Counted from the stretch's first letter, positions 1 to 10,015 are shown. The stretch: 28,483 nt of DNA from JALYXS01 sp051003795 (GCA_051003795.1 JBPCKZ010000022.1:1-28483), one strand, 5' to 3'. The notes: generated from the sequence alone by a model not told the origin. A program made the numbers and translations.

Positions 1-481
1 CCGCGACGATGTGATGCACGGTCAGCATCAACTCGTAACATTCGTCTTCGAGACGCAGCAAACTGGCGCGCAAAAGAGGACCCGACGTCAAGTCAAAACG
101 CTTCCGGGCTTCCGCGACGGTGACCCGGTTCGCCTCCTCGATTCTTTCGGGCCGGTCTAGCGACCGGAGGTCGATGACCGGCGTTTCGATTTCGACCGCC
201 GGTCGAATCCACTGGGTAAGGTGTCCGTCCGACATCCCGAAAGTGGTGCGCAGGATCTCGTGCCGGCTGACGATTTCATGGAAGGCCCGTTCGAGAATCG
301 ATACATCGAGCGCGCCTTTGAGCGCGAACCGTACCGCAATGTTGAAAGCGGGATTGCCCTTTTCGATCTGGTCTAAAAACCAGAACCTCTCCTGGCCGAG
401 CGATGCCGGAAAAGCGCAGACCTCCTCGCCTTCCGCGATAGGATCCACAAGTGCTTGATCGGCGCATGGAGCGGATGTCAT
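1..481 (-). CDS. NRPS, N-terminal part of first condensation domain (partial, runs off left edge)
   Basis: About 160 codons of a nonribosomal peptide synthetase are visible. The protein starts MTSAPCADQALVDP and goes straight into a condensation domain: C1-like motif SLGQERFWFLDQ near residue 28, a SRHEILRTTF motif near residue 70, and the start of the catalytic HHxxxDG motif (VHHIVA) at the window edge. The C1 motif fits an LCL-type domain, which joins two L (or achiral) residues, and no epimerase precedes it. ATG at 481 lies 10 bp after the stop of the hybrid PKS-NRPS, with GAAGGGA just upstream as ribosome binding site, so the two are co-transcribed. Adenylation, carrier and any release domains lie outside the window. 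By inference this protein accepts the glycyl-terminated chain from the preceding PCP. The family call is firm; substrate and product are unknown. Confidence 0.93.
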   Translation of the reverse strand, partial: MTSAPCADQALVDPIAEGEEVCAFPASLGQERFWFLDQIEKGNPAFNIAVRFALKGALDVSILERAFHEIVSRHEILRTTFGMSDGHLTQWIRPAVEIETPVIDLRSLDRPERIEEANRVTVAEARKRFDLTSGPLLRASLLRLEDECYELMLTVHHIVA

Positions 482-491
482 GAGGGTCCCT

Positions 492-3400
492 TCAAGCCGG
501 TACGCGCTGGCGATGCGCGGCTCGCGAAACGGCTGCGATCTTCGAGCGCGGCGCCGCACCGTACTGTCTGGCGATCTCGAGAGCTTGCGCAACGGCGGCA
601 AGTGTACGGTGCTCCAGCAACTGTTTCGGCGTGAGTTCGAGTCCTGCCGCATTGGCCCGCGCCGCGATCTGAAATAGATGGATTGAATCGGCTCCCAATT
701 CGAACAGGTTGTCGTCCACGCCAACCTGTTTCAAGCGCAGCACGTCCTTCCAAATTCCGGCCAATATTTTCTCGGCGGCCGAACGGGGCGCGACGAACTC
801 GCGCCGGTTCGAATCGCGTGCCATATCGGGAACCGGGAGGGATTTCCGGTCCACCTTGCCGTTCGGCAGAAGCGGGAGCGCGTCCACCACCACGACGGCG
901 CTCGGCAGCATGTAATCCGGCAGCCGCTCGGCGAGAAATTCGCGCAACTGTTTCGAATCCGCTGGGTTCTCAGCCGCGAGACTCACGTAGGCGGCCAGCT
1001 TCTTTTCTCCCGGAACGTCTTCCCGCGCCATCACCGCGGCATCCCGCACGGCCGGATGCCGCCGCAGGATGGATTCGATCTCGCCCAGTTCGATGCGGAA
1101 ACCGCGGATCTTGACTTGGTTATCGAGCCGCCCGAGGAATTCGATCCGACCATCGGGCATGTGCCGGACCAAGTCGCCGGTCTTGTACAGGCGTTCCGGC
1201 GTTTGCGAGAACGGGTTGGGAATGAATTTTTCCCGCGTCAGTTCCGGACGCTCGAAATATCCGCGCGCCAGGCCGTCCCCGCCTATGTGGAGTTCGCCCG
1301 GCACGCCCACCGGTACAGGCTGTCCGTGCGCGTCGAGAATATAAAATTGAGTATTGTCGACGGGCGGTCCAATGAGCACCGGCCCGGCTCCTTTTTCGAC
1401 GAGCGAAACGGCCGACCAGATGGTGGTTTCAGTAGGCCCGTACATGTTCCATAGCTCGCCGCCGCGATCCAGCAGTTGGTCCGCTAATTCACGCGGCAAA
1501 GCTTCCCCGCCGCACAGCATTTTGAGATGCGGAGTGTCCCGCCATCCCGCTTCGATGAGCAGCCTCCAGGTGGAGGGAGTGCCCTGCAGCGCCGTTATGC
1601 CGGAATTTTTCAATTGCGCCAGCAGCTTCGATCCATCGAAGGTCGCCTCGCGACTTGCGATTACCAGCTTCGCGCCCGTGACAAGCGGTAGAAACAATTC
1701 GAGACCCGCGATATCGAAGGAGAGAGTCGTCACCGCCAGAAGAGTGTCCCGATCGGTGATACCTGGCTTCTTGCGCATGGAATTCAGCAGATTTACGAAG
1801 GCGTTGTGCTGGAGTTGTACGCCCTTCGGCTTGCCCGTCGACCCGGAAGTGTAGATTACGTACGCCAAGTCGCTCGGCGTGACGACGGTTGCCGGCTCAC
1901 CGCCGCTTTCTTTTCCGATCAGGCCCCAATCGGAATCGAGGCACACGACGCGGGCGCCGACGCCTTGGAGCACCTCGCGTAGATCGACCGCGAGCGGCTC
2001 CTGAGTCAACAATACGGCGACTTTCGACTCCTGAATAATGAAGTGGATCCGTTCCCGAGGATAAGCGGGATCGAGCGGAAGATAGGCCGCCCCGGCTTTC
2101 AGGATGCCGAGTAGACCCACAATCGTCTCGATCGACCGTTCAACGCAGATCCCGACGAGCACCCCGGGACCGACGCCTAGCTTCGCGAGGTAGTGCGCCA
2201 GCTGGTTCGCTTTTCCGTTTAGCTCGGCGTACGTGAGCCGCCGGTCTTCAAAAACCACGGCGATGGCGTGCGGCGTGCGGGCGGCCTGCTCTTCAAACCA
2301 TTGATGGACGCAAATGCGCGGGTAGTCGGCCGCGGTCCGGTTCCAGTCGATCAGCAGACGTTCGCGTTCCGCTGGAGGGAGCAGCGGCATGAGCGCAATC
2401 GGTTGCCGCGTATTAGCCGCGACCGCCTGGAGTTGGGTGCGATAGCAAGAGAGCCAGCGCGCGATGGTGCTCTCGTCGAACAGGCCGGTGTTGTAGTCGC
2501 AATCGATCGCAAGCCCGTCGTCCGATTCCATGACGTTGAGGAACAGGTCGAAGTTTACGAACGCTTTGGGATTGGGGTCGGCCTGCACTTCTAAACCGGG
2601 GAAGTTCAATCCAGCTCCCACGCGCTCCAGGTTGAACTGGACTTCGATCAAAGGCAGCCGGCTGGGATCGCGCGGCAACGCTAGCTTGCGGACCAGAGTC
2701 CCATAGGTATAGTTCCGATGTTCGTAGGCGTCGAGCAATGCGCGTTTGGTTTGATCGAGCAGGTCGGAAAACAGATCCGCTCCGGAAATCCGGGCGCGCA
2801 ACGGGAGGAAGTTAACGCAGTGCCCCACGAGAGTTTCGCCGTCGAGCAGGGATTGCCCAGCGGTTGGAATGCCGATTACGATATCTTCTTGGCCCGTAAG
2901 CCGTGCCAGCAGCGAATGAAATCCGGCGAGCAAAGTCGCGAAGAGCGTGCATCCGTGTTGCGCGCCCGCCCGCTTCAGGTCTTTATAGGTGGACGCGTCT
3001 ATTGTGCCGCGGTAAGTTGCCCCCCGATAGCCTTTCACCCCCGGCCGCGGACGGTCGACCGGAAGATCGAGCACGGGCGCCGGCTTGGCGAACCGGTCGC
3101 GCCAATATTGTTCGGTTGCCGGATCGGGCGTGCTTTGCGACGTGGCGTATTCCGTAAACCGCGACGGTTGCGGCAAGCCGCCGCGCGCGCCCGCGCACTT
3201 GGCCGTGTAAATCGTTGAGAGTTCTTCGAGAATGACGTTGATCGACCAGCCATCGCAAACGATATGATGCGCGGTGAACAGCAGCAGGTGCCGGTCCTGG
3301 GCGGCCCGGATTAGGGTAATGCGAACCAGCGGCCCGTGGGTGAGATCGAACGCCGTGCGGGCATCCCGTGCGATCATTTGATGAATTCGCTCGTTTCGGG

Positions 3401-6400
3401 CTGCGTCGTCTAGTGCTGCCAGGTCCTCCAGGGGAACGTCGATGCGCAACAGCGGATGGGCATGTTGGACGCATTGTTCGCTGCCCCCATCGGCCGAAAA
3501 TGTCGTGCGAAGAGCCTCGTGACGGGAGATGATTTCGTCTAGCGCCTCTCGTAGCTCCGCCTCGCGAAGTTGGCCGTTCATGCGCAAGGTGAACGATTCG
3601 TTGTAGGCGCAGGAGGCTTCATCCCCCAACTGCGCCGACAGCCGGATTTCCATTTGGGCTTCGGTCAGAGGCGCGGCTTGTTCCGGCGCGGGAAGCACGC
3701 CGCCATCCTGCATTTCGAGAATGCTTTCCTTGAAGGCTCGCGCGACGTCCGCGAGATCCCGTTCGGTATGGGCGGTAGTCAAGAAGCACGGGAAGCCCTC
3801 CTGGATGTGAACGCCTTTTTCGCGCAAATGGTAATAGAGAAGCGTGCCGAAGCGCTGATCCGTGGGGAAGCTGAAATAGAACCAGGAGCTGAACGTCTCG
3901 ATCCGCGTGGGTACTTGGCGCTCTTCGAAAAATTCGTTCAACTCTTTCGCCAGGGCGGCGGTCTTATCCTGCAGCGTTGCCTGCAGCGACGGGCCTTGCT
4001 CCTTCAGATGAGTCAGAACGGCGAGAGCCGCCGCGAGTGCCAGGGGGTGGCGCACGAACGTGCCGGCAAAGAACGTGACGCCAACTTCGGGGAACGAATC
4101 GTCATCGTAATTCCACATGCCGCCATCGAGCGCGTCCATGAAGGCGGCCTTTCCGGCGAGCACGCCGATGGGGTAGCCGCCGCCCACCACTTTTCCGTAC
4201 GTGGCGAGGTCGGCGCGGATGCCGAAGTAGGCTTGCGCGCCGCCGGGATGCACGCGGAACCCGGTAACCACTTCATCGAAGATCAGCGCGCTTCCGGATT
4301 TTTCCGTTATGGCTCGAATCTCCTCTAGGAATTCCTTCGGGCGCAGCGCGGGGTGGCGGCTCTGCACGGTTTCGATCAACACGGCGGCGAGATCGTCCGC
4401 ATGCGCCCGGATATATTCGAGCGATTCCGGGGTGCCGTAATCGAGAACGATGACGTTTTCCGTTTTCTGCGAAGGAATACCGGGCGCTATCGGCGCCGAG
4501 TGCGGGACGCCCGCTTTTTTGATTCCTTTCACGAGCACCTCGTCGAAGGTTCCGTGGTACGAACCCGCGAAGAGTACGACCTTGTCGCGGCCGGTTACGG
4601 TGCGCGCGACGCGCAACGCGGCCATCACCGCTTCGGAGCCGGTGTTAGTGAAAGTGGCGCGTTCCATCCCCGTCATTTCGCAGATGAGCGCGGCAACTTT
4701 TCCGGCAAGCGGCGTTTGCGGCCCGATCTCAATGCCTTCGTGAAGCTGCTTCTCGACCGCTTTCACAACGAAATCCGGCGAGTGGCCCAGCAGGATGGGG
4801 CCAAAGCCATTCAGGATGTCGATGTACTCGTTGCCGTCGATGTCCCAGAGTTTCGAGCCGCGCGAGCGCGTCGTCACGATCGGGTAAACAAGATCTTTCC
4901 ATTGCGACCGGAAGCCGGCGGCGACACGCGGGTCGGCGAGGATTTCGCGATGAGCTTGAGTGAAACGCTTCGATCCCGCTGTACGGCGGGTATAACGCTC
5001 GATTAAGTTATCGAGGTACGTTTGCTGGCGCGCGGTGAGGTTTCCGGTGGGGCCTTTCTGGACGGGCTTATACGGCCCGAAAGGCTTGAACTCAGGCGTT
5101 GCCGGCGGCGTTGCCGACGAGAGCGGCATGGGTGCCGGTTCGATCGCCCGGCCCGCATTGCGTACCATGTCAAGCTGCTGGGCCATGAGTTGCGTCATCG
5201 CCTGGAGATGTTGTTGCACCAACCGTTCCATTGCAGTCTCCCCACCCATTGGGGCGGAAACCGGTGTTGGATTCGACTTCGGCAGTACTTCGGCTAGGGC
5301 CTCGGCCGGAAGGTTTTCATCGAGAAAGGCCGCGAGCGACTGCAAAGTCGATTGCTCGCCGAGCAATTGACGGAACGTGATCTTGACCTTGAACTTATTT
5401 TGGACGGACTGCGTGACTTGGGTCAGAAAGAGGGAATCGAAACCCATTTCGAGAAATGTCGCGGACGCATCCGTCCGCGCGAAGTCCATCCCGGACAGAT
5501 CCTCGAAAACCGAGGTGAGCATCGTCGCGATGCGACTTTGCCGGTTAGTGCGCTGCTGAATTTGGGGCATGATCTCCGTTACTGGGGACTTGCTTTCGAC
5601 GCAGTACCGCTTCCGCTCGAATGGATACGTTGGCAGCGCCACTCGATGGCGCGGCGCGTGCGCGTGCACGGCGGGCCAATCCGGCTGCATTCCGGCCAGC
5701 CATAGACGCCCGAGCGCGTTCCACATGGTTGCGCCGTCCGAGGGCTTGCGGGAGACATCCGGCAGGGAAGAGACAATCGCCTGATCCGTGTCGCCGGCGT
5801 GCTGATGGGCCAGCGTTTTGAGCGTATTTCCCGGTCCTACTTCGATTAAGGCCATGCCGGCTTTTTGACGAAAATGGGAAATTCCCTCGGAAAACCGCAC
5901 CGGCATCCGGAAGTGGCGCGCCCAATAATGTGGGTCCGTTGCTTCGATCCCGGTGATCCACGTTCCGGTGACGCTCGATATGTACGGAATCCGCGGCGCG
6001 TTCAGGCGTACTTGGCGGACCCGTTCGGTAAACGGCTCGATAATCGGGTCCATCATCGCCGAATGAAATGCGTGCGAGGCGTGCAAGCGGCGGAACGCCG
6101 CGTCCCGGCTCCTCAGCGTTTCTTCCAGGCTTTCAATTTCATCAAACGGTCCGGAAGCAACGCACAGCGAGGGGCCGTTGATCGCCGCGATGGATAGTTC
6201 GGGAGTCAACAATGGCCGAAGTTCAGCCTCCGGCAAGCGGACGGAGAGCATGGCGCCGCCAGGTAAATCCTGCATGAGACGGCCGCGGCGGGCAATCAGC
6301 GCGAGAGCGTCTTCGAGGGAGAAAACGCCGGCGATGCAGGCCGCGGCGAATTCGCCGACACTGTGGCCGATCATGGCCTGCGGTTGAATGCCCCACGCCA

Positions 6401-8222
6401 TCCACAATCGCGCGAGAGCATACTCGATGACAAAAATCGAAGGCTGCGCGAGCAGGGTCGCTTCGATCTCCTGTTCAGCCCATGGATCCAAACCCATGTG
6501 GGGTCTCAGTATTTCGCGGCACTCATCCACGTGGCGGCGGAAGACGGGTTCGGAGGCATGGAGCTCGCGGCCCATGCCGGTGTACTGCGCCCCTTGGCCG
6601 GGAAACAGGAAGGCGGCGCCCAGATTACGTTGCTGCTTGGCGCGCGTGATCACGCGTTGGGGGTCGTTTGTTTCAAGAGCGCTAATGGCGTCCCGCGCGC
6701 CGCCGCATACCAGCATGCGCCGGTGTTCGAAGGCGTGCCGTCCCGCTTGAAGCGTATAGGCCGCGCCGTCTAGAGAGATTTCGGGATTTTCACGGAACGC
6801 ATTCGCCAGATTCGCGGTGGCGGAATCGAGAGCCGAAGCTGTCTTGGCGGAGAGCGGCAATAAGTGACTGCTCCTCCCGCTCGCAACGGACCCCCGCTCG
6901 GGCGCTTCTTCGAGAACCACGTGCGCGTTGGTGCCGCCGATGCCGAAGGCGCTCACCCCCGCGCGCCGCGGCATGCCCGCCGTTTCCCACTCCCGAAGCT
7001 CGGTGTTTACGTAGAACGGGCTGTTCGCGAAATCGATCCGGGGGTTGGGCGTTTTGAAGTGCAACGTGGGCACAAGCTTCTTGTGCCGAAGCGATAACAC
7101 GGCCTTGATGAACCCGGCTACCCCGGACGCGACATCCAAATGGCCGATGTTGGTTTTGGCGGTCCCGATCGCGCAGAATTGCTTAGCCTCGGTTCCGGCG
7201 CGAAAAGCCTGGGTCAGCGCCGCAATCTCGATCGGATCGCCCAGGCTAGTGCCCGTGCCGTGCGCTTCGACATAGGTGATGGACGCGGGGTTGACCCCCG
7301 CATTGGCGTGCGCCATCGCGACGACTCGCGCCTGCCCATCCACGCTCGGCGCGGTATATCCGACCTTTACCGAACCATCGTTGTTCACGCCAAATCCACG
7401 AATCACCGCATGGACACGATCGCCATCCGCCACGGCGTCTTCGAAGCGCTTCAAGAGCACCGCTCCAGCGCCCGCGCCGAAAACGGTCCCTTGCGCCTTG
7501 GCGTCGAAAGCCCGGCAATGGCCGTCCGGAGATACGATCCCATCGGACTGATACAAATAGCCGCGATTTTGAGGGAATGTGATCGATACCCCACCGGCCA
7601 ACGCCATGTCCGCTTGATAGGTGAGCAGGCCTTGGCAGGCCTGGCAGATGGCCACGAGCGATGTGGCGCAACCGGCCTGGAGGGTGAAGCTCGGGCCCTT
7701 CAAATTCAGCTTGTACGATACTCGCGTGGCAAGGAAGTCGCGATTGTTCCCGAGCATCGTTTGGTAGTTCCCCACCGGGTACGACGCCGCGTAATCCTGC
7801 ACGAAATCGCGCGTCGGGCAAAGGTGCTCGAGAAAATATGTGTTCGTGCTGCAACCCGCATAAACGCCCGCCAGCCCGTCGTAAGTGAGTGGATCGTAGC
7901 CCGCATCCTCAAACGCCTGCCAGCAGCATTCGAGAAACACGCGCTGCTGCGGATCCATGACTTCGGCTTCCTTGGGATACATGCCGAAGAACGCGGGATC
8001 GAACATTTCGGCGTCCTGGAGCATGGGCCGGGCCCGAACGTAGTTAGGGGAGTTTTTCGCGGCCCCTTCGTGGAGATCCTCGTCGTCGAAGCCGGTAATC
8101 GATTCGATGCCGTTCTTCAGGTTTTCCCAAAATTGCGGGATATCGCGCGCGCCGGGAAAGCGGCCGGCCATGCCGATTACGGCAATTCCATCGACCATCC
8201 GCGCGCTTTCACCCGCGCTCAT
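492..8222 (-). CDS. Hybrid PKS-NRPS: KS-AT-ACP-aminotransferase-C-A-PCP
   Basis: A 2576-residue megasynthase with seven domains. KS (about 10-435) has nucleophile Cys185 in an AGCATS context, with His321 and His361. AT (about 536-830) has GHSVGE with Ser621, and HAFH at 717-720, the malonyl-CoA signature. ACP (about 897-967) has MGFDS with Ser930. A Gln/Met-rich, probably coiled linker (about 995-1025) leads to a glutamate-semialdehyde-type PLP aminotransferase (about 1085-1500) with SYHGTFDE, FDEVVTGFR and Lys1344 in TYGKVVGGGYP. C (about 1515-1950) has HHIVCDG at 1652-1658. A (about 1975-2460) has YTSGSTGKPKG, YGPTETT, YKTGDL and Lys2456; the hand-read code DILQLGMIWK resembles the glycine type. 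PCP Ser2513 is in LGADSIH. The layout recalls McyE (microcystin) and MycA (mycosubtilin), but there is no methyltransferase, KR or DH. The start ATG overlaps the A-PCP stop (ATGA), with a GGGGGCG stretch just upstream. All main catalytic residues look intact. Confidence 0.96.
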   Translation of the reverse strand: MSAGESARMVDGIAVIGMAGRFPGARDIPQFWENLKNGIESITGFDDEDLHEGAAKNSPNYVRARPMLQDAEMFDPAFFGMYPKEAEVMDPQQRVFLECCWQAFEDAGYDPLTYDGLAGVYAGCSTNTYFLEHLCPTRDFVQDYAASYPVGNYQTMLGNNRDFLATRVSYKLNLKGPSFTLQAGCATSLVAICQACQGLLTYQADMALAGGVSITFPQNRGYLYQSDGIVSPDGHCRAFDAKAQGTVFGAGAGAVLLKRFEDAVADGDRVHAVIRGFGVNNDGSVKVGYTAPSVDGQARVVAMAHANAGVNPASITYVEAHGTGTSLGDPIEIAALTQAFRAGTEAKQFCAIGTAKTNIGHLDVASGVAGFIKAVLSLRHKKLVPTLHFKTPNPRIDFANSPFYVNTELREWETAGMPRRAGVSAFGIGGTNAHVVLEEAPERGSVASGRSSHLLPLSAKTASALDSATANLANAFRENPEISLDGAAYTLQAGRHAFEHRRMLVCGGARDAISALETNDPQRVITRAKQQRNLGAAFLFPGQGAQYTGMGRELHASEPVFRRHVDECREILRPHMGLDPWAEQEIEATLLAQPSIFVIEYALARLWMAWGIQPQAMIGHSVGEFAAACIAGVFSLEDALALIARRGRLMQDLPGGAMLSVRLPEAELRPLLTPELSIAAINGPSLCVASGPFDEIESLEETLRSRDAAFRRLHASHAFHSAMMDPIIEPFTERVRQVRLNAPRIPYISSVTGTWITGIEATDPHYWARHFRMPVRFSEGISHFRQKAGMALIEVGPGNTLKTLAHQHAGDTDQAIVSSLPDVSRKPSDGATMWNALGRLWLAGMQPDWPAVHAHAPRHRVALPTYPFERKRYCVESKSPVTEIMPQIQQRTNRQSRIATMLTSVFEDLSGMDFARTDASATFLEMGFDSLFLTQVTQSVQNKFKVKITFRQLLGEQSTLQSLAAFLDENLPAEALAEVLPKSNPTPVSAPMGGETAMERLVQQHLQAMTQLMAQQLDMVRNAGRAIEPAPMPLSSATPPATPEFKPFGPYKPVQKGPTGNLTARQQTYLDNLIERYTRRTAGSKRFTQAHREILADPRVAAGFRSQWKDLVYPIVTTRSRGSKLWDIDGNEYIDILNGFGPILLGHSPDFVVKAVEKQLHEGIEIGPQTPLAGKVAALICEMTGMERATFTNTGSEAVMAALRVARTVTGRDKVVLFAGSYHGTFDEVLVKGIKKAGVPHSAPIAPGIPSQKTENVIVLDYGTPESLEYIRAHADDLAAVLIETVQSRHPALRPKEFLEEIRAITEKSGSALIFDEVVTGFRVHPGGAQAYFGIRADLATYGKVVGGGYPIGVLAGKAAFMDALDGGMWNYDDDSFPEVGVTFFAGTFVRHPLALAAALAVLTHLKEQGPSLQATLQDKTAALAKELNEFFEERQVPTRIETFSSWFYFSFPTDQRFGTLLYYHLREKGVHIQEGFPCFLTTAHTERDLADVARAFKESILEMQDGGVLPAPEQAAPLTEAQMEIRLSAQLGDEASCAYNESFTLRMNGQLREAELREALDEIISRHEALRTTFSADGGSEQCVQHAHPLLRIDVPLEDLAALDDAARNERIHQMIARDARTAFDLTHGPLVRITLIRAAQDRHLLLFTAHHIVCDGWSINVILEELSTIYTAKCAGARGGLPQPSRFTEYATSQSTPDPATEQYWRDRFAKPAPVLDLPVDRPRPGVKGYRGATYRGTIDASTYKDLKRAGAQHGCTLFATLLAGFHSLLARLTGQEDIVIGIPTAGQSLLDGETLVGHCVNFLPLRARISGADLFSDLLDQTKRALLDAYEHRNYTYGTLVRKLALPRDPSRLPLIEVQFNLERVGAGLNFPGLEVQADPNPKAFVNFDLFLNVMESDDGLAIDCDYNTGLFDESTIARWLSCYRTQLQAVAANTRQPIALMPLLPPAERERLLIDWNRTAADYPRICVHQWFEEQAARTPHAIAVVFEDRRLTYAELNGKANQLAHYLAKLGVGPGVLVGICVERSIETIVGLLGILKAGAAYLPLDPAYPRERIHFIIQESKVAVLLTQEPLAVDLREVLQGVGARVVCLDSDWGLIGKESGGEPATVVTPSDLAYVIYTSGSTGKPKGVQLQHNAFVNLLNSMRKKPGITDRDTLLAVTTLSFDIAGLELFLPLVTGAKLVIASREATFDGSKLLAQLKNSGITALQGTPSTWRLLIEAGWRDTPHLKMLCGGEALPRELADQLLDRGGELWNMYGPTETTIWSAVSLVEKGAGPVLIGPPVDNTQFYILDAHGQPVPVGVPGELHIGGDGLARGYFERPELTREKFIPNPFSQTPERLYKTGDLVRHMPDGRIEFLGRLDNQVKIRGFRIELGEIESILRRHPAVRDAAVMAREDVPGEKKLAAYVSLAAENPADSKQLREFLAERLPDYMLPSAVVVVDALPLLPNGKVDRKSLPVPDMARDSNRREFVAPRSAAEKILAGIWKDVLRLKQVGVDDNLFELGADSIHLFQIAARANAAGLELTPKQLLEHRTLAAVAQALEIARQYGAAPRSKIAAVSRAAHRQRVPA

Positions 8223-10015
8223 CGATTCGCCCCCGCTTTGGCGCGTTTCCGCCTGGCAATGGCTTCCCGTTGCCGGTTGGCCCGATCCCGATCGGCGGCA
8301 AATACCGAAGTTCCGCCACCTTTGGCTCCGATACGTTTGGCGAGCGAACTTACGGTCGCAAATTGGAACAACTCGGTAACTGGAAGGTTCATGTCGAGTG
8401 CCCGGTTTAGCTCGGCGTGAGCGGCCATCAATAAGAGCGAATCGCCGCCCAGATCAAAAAAATTGTCGTCCATGCCGACGCACGGCTCCCCGAGCAGCTT
8501 CCGCCAAACGGCGGCAATCGTCTCTTCCGTTTGATCGACAAGCGCGGCGGTGGCCGCGGCCGCTTCGGGGGCGGGCAGCGCGCCGCGATCCACTTTTCCG
8601 TTCGGCGACAACGGCAGCGAAGCTAATCCCACGAAGGCCGAAGGAATCATATAGCTGGGCAGCTTCGAGGCGAGGAAATCGCGCAGGTCCGCCGGAACGG
8701 CCGGAACGACATAGGCCGCCAGCCGCTGGTTTCCCGCCGTTCCGGCCTTTCGCGCCACCACAACCGCCTGCCGCACCGCGGGATGCTCGTTCAAGACCGC
8801 CTCGATCTCGCCCAATTCAATTCGAAATCCATTGCTCTTGATCTGATCGTCGGAACGCCCCAAAAACTCCAGGGCTCCATCGGGCCGTTCCCGCGCGAGG
8901 TCCCCGGTCTTATAAAGCCGTGCCCGGGGATCGCTCGAAAACGGATCGGGAATGAACTTCTCCAGGGTCAAAGCGGGCTGATTCAAATACCCGCGCGCGA
9001 TACCCTCGCCTCCCGCGTAAAGCTCGCCGGGCGAACCTGGCGCCACGGGCCGCAAATCCGCATCCAAAAGATGGACTTGCGTATTCGCGATGGGCTTGCC
9101 GATCGGGACACCCTGGCCCGCCGCATCGCCGGGGACAACGGTATGGCAACAAGTGAACGTGGTTCCTTCGGTCGGTCCGTAGCCGTCGATCAGGCGGCAG
9201 CCGGGGACCGCCTCCAAGAACCTCTGGACGTGCGGCCGGGAAAGCACGTCGCCGCCGGCCAGGAGTTGTTTCAACGTTCTGAAGCCATCGATATTCCGGT
9301 CCACCATAACGTGGAAGAGGCCCGCGGTCAGCCACATCGTCGAAACGCCGAACCGTTCAATGGCTCGCCCGATTTCGTCGAGCGAGGGAGCGTGCGGCGG
9401 CATGAGCGCCAGCTTTCCGCCATTCAACAGCGCGCCCCAGATCTCGAACGTGGAAGCGTCGAACGAAATGGGAGCGAGTTGAAGAATCACCTGGCCGGCG
9501 TCGAGGGCGGCATAATCGGTTTCCCGCACCAGCCGTACGACCGAGCGATGTTCAATCATGACGCCCTTGGGACGGCCGGTCGATCCCGACGTATACATCA
9601 CGTACGCTAAATTGGCGGGACCCGCGCCGCTTTCGGGATTCAAGGCGCTCTGGCAGGCGATTGCGCGGGCGTTCTCGGCGAGCCAACGCGCGTCCAGCAG
9701 AAGCGGCGCCGCCGTGTCGCGCAGCATGAATTCCCGGCGTTCGACGGGGTAATTGGAATCGAGCGGAACGTAAGCTCCGCCCGCTTTCAAAATCCCGAGC
9801 ATGGCCACGATCATGGCCACCGACCTTTCGAGGCTCATAGCCACCATTGCATCGGGCCCGATACCCAAGCGGATTAAGCGGTTCGCCAGCCGGTTCGCTT
9901 GTTCGTTCAACTCGCGATAACTGCATGTGGAAGTGCCCGCGAGTAAAGCCGGCGACTCCGGCGTTTGGGCGGCTTGCTCTTCGAATACATGATGGATGCA
10001 GCGATTCACGCTCAT
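8219..10015 (-). CDS. Stand-alone NRPS loading protein, A-PCP
   Basis: A 598-residue adenylation plus carrier protein with no condensation domain, so probably the chain-initiating subunit. A domain (about 10-480): YTSGSTGRPKG at 141-151, SFDAS at 184-188, GYGPTEGTT near 278, YKTGDL at 368-373, and Lys474 in the A10 motif PNGKVDR. PCP (about 495-560): LGGDS with phosphopantetheine Ser526. Aligned by hand to GrsA the specificity code reads DAFWLGGTFK, close to the known valine type DAFWIGGTFK, so valine or another branched aliphatic residue is predicted. The tail (about 572-598) is very basic and helix-prone (ADRDRANRQREAIARRKR) and may be a docking segment for the PKS encoded next. The start ATG has no clear Shine-Dalgarno sequence. 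The 336 bp upstream separate it from the exopolysaccharide operon, so it could be the first gene of its own transcript. Confidence 0.95.
   Translation of the reverse strand: MSVNRCIHHVFEEQAAQTPESPALLAGTSTCSYRELNEQANRLANRLIRLGIGPDAMVAMSLERSVAMIVAMLGILKAGGAYVPLDSNYPVERREFMLRDTAAPLLLDARWLAENARAIACQSALNPESGAGPANLAYVMYTSGSTGRPKGVMIEHRSVVRLVRETDYAALDAGQVILQLAPISFDASTFEIWGALLNGGKLALMPPHAPSLDEIGRAIERFGVSTMWLTAGLFHVMVDRNIDGFRTLKQLLAGGDVLSRPHVQRFLEAVPGCRLIDGYGPTEGTTFTCCHTVVPGDAAGQGVPIGKPIANTQVHLLDADLRPVAPGSPGELYAGGEGIARGYLNQPALTLEKFIPDPFSSDPRARLYKTGDLARERPDGALEFLGRSDDQIKSNGFRIELGEIEAVLNEHPAVRQAVVVARKAGTAGNQRLAAYVVPAVPADLRDFLASKLPSYMIPSAFVGLASLPLSPNGKVDRGALPAPEAAAATAALVDQTEETIAAVWRKLLGEPCVGMDDNFFDLGGDSLLLMAAHAELNRALDMNLPVTELFQFATVSSLAKRIGAKGGGTSVFAADRDRANRQREAIARRKRAKAGANR

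Noticed and set aside
7140..8420. 426-codon open frame on the plus strand opposite the KS region
   Set aside because: Arg/Ala/Gly-rich translation with no recognisable domain, exactly antisense to a conserved ketosynthase. High GC keeps the opposite frame open.
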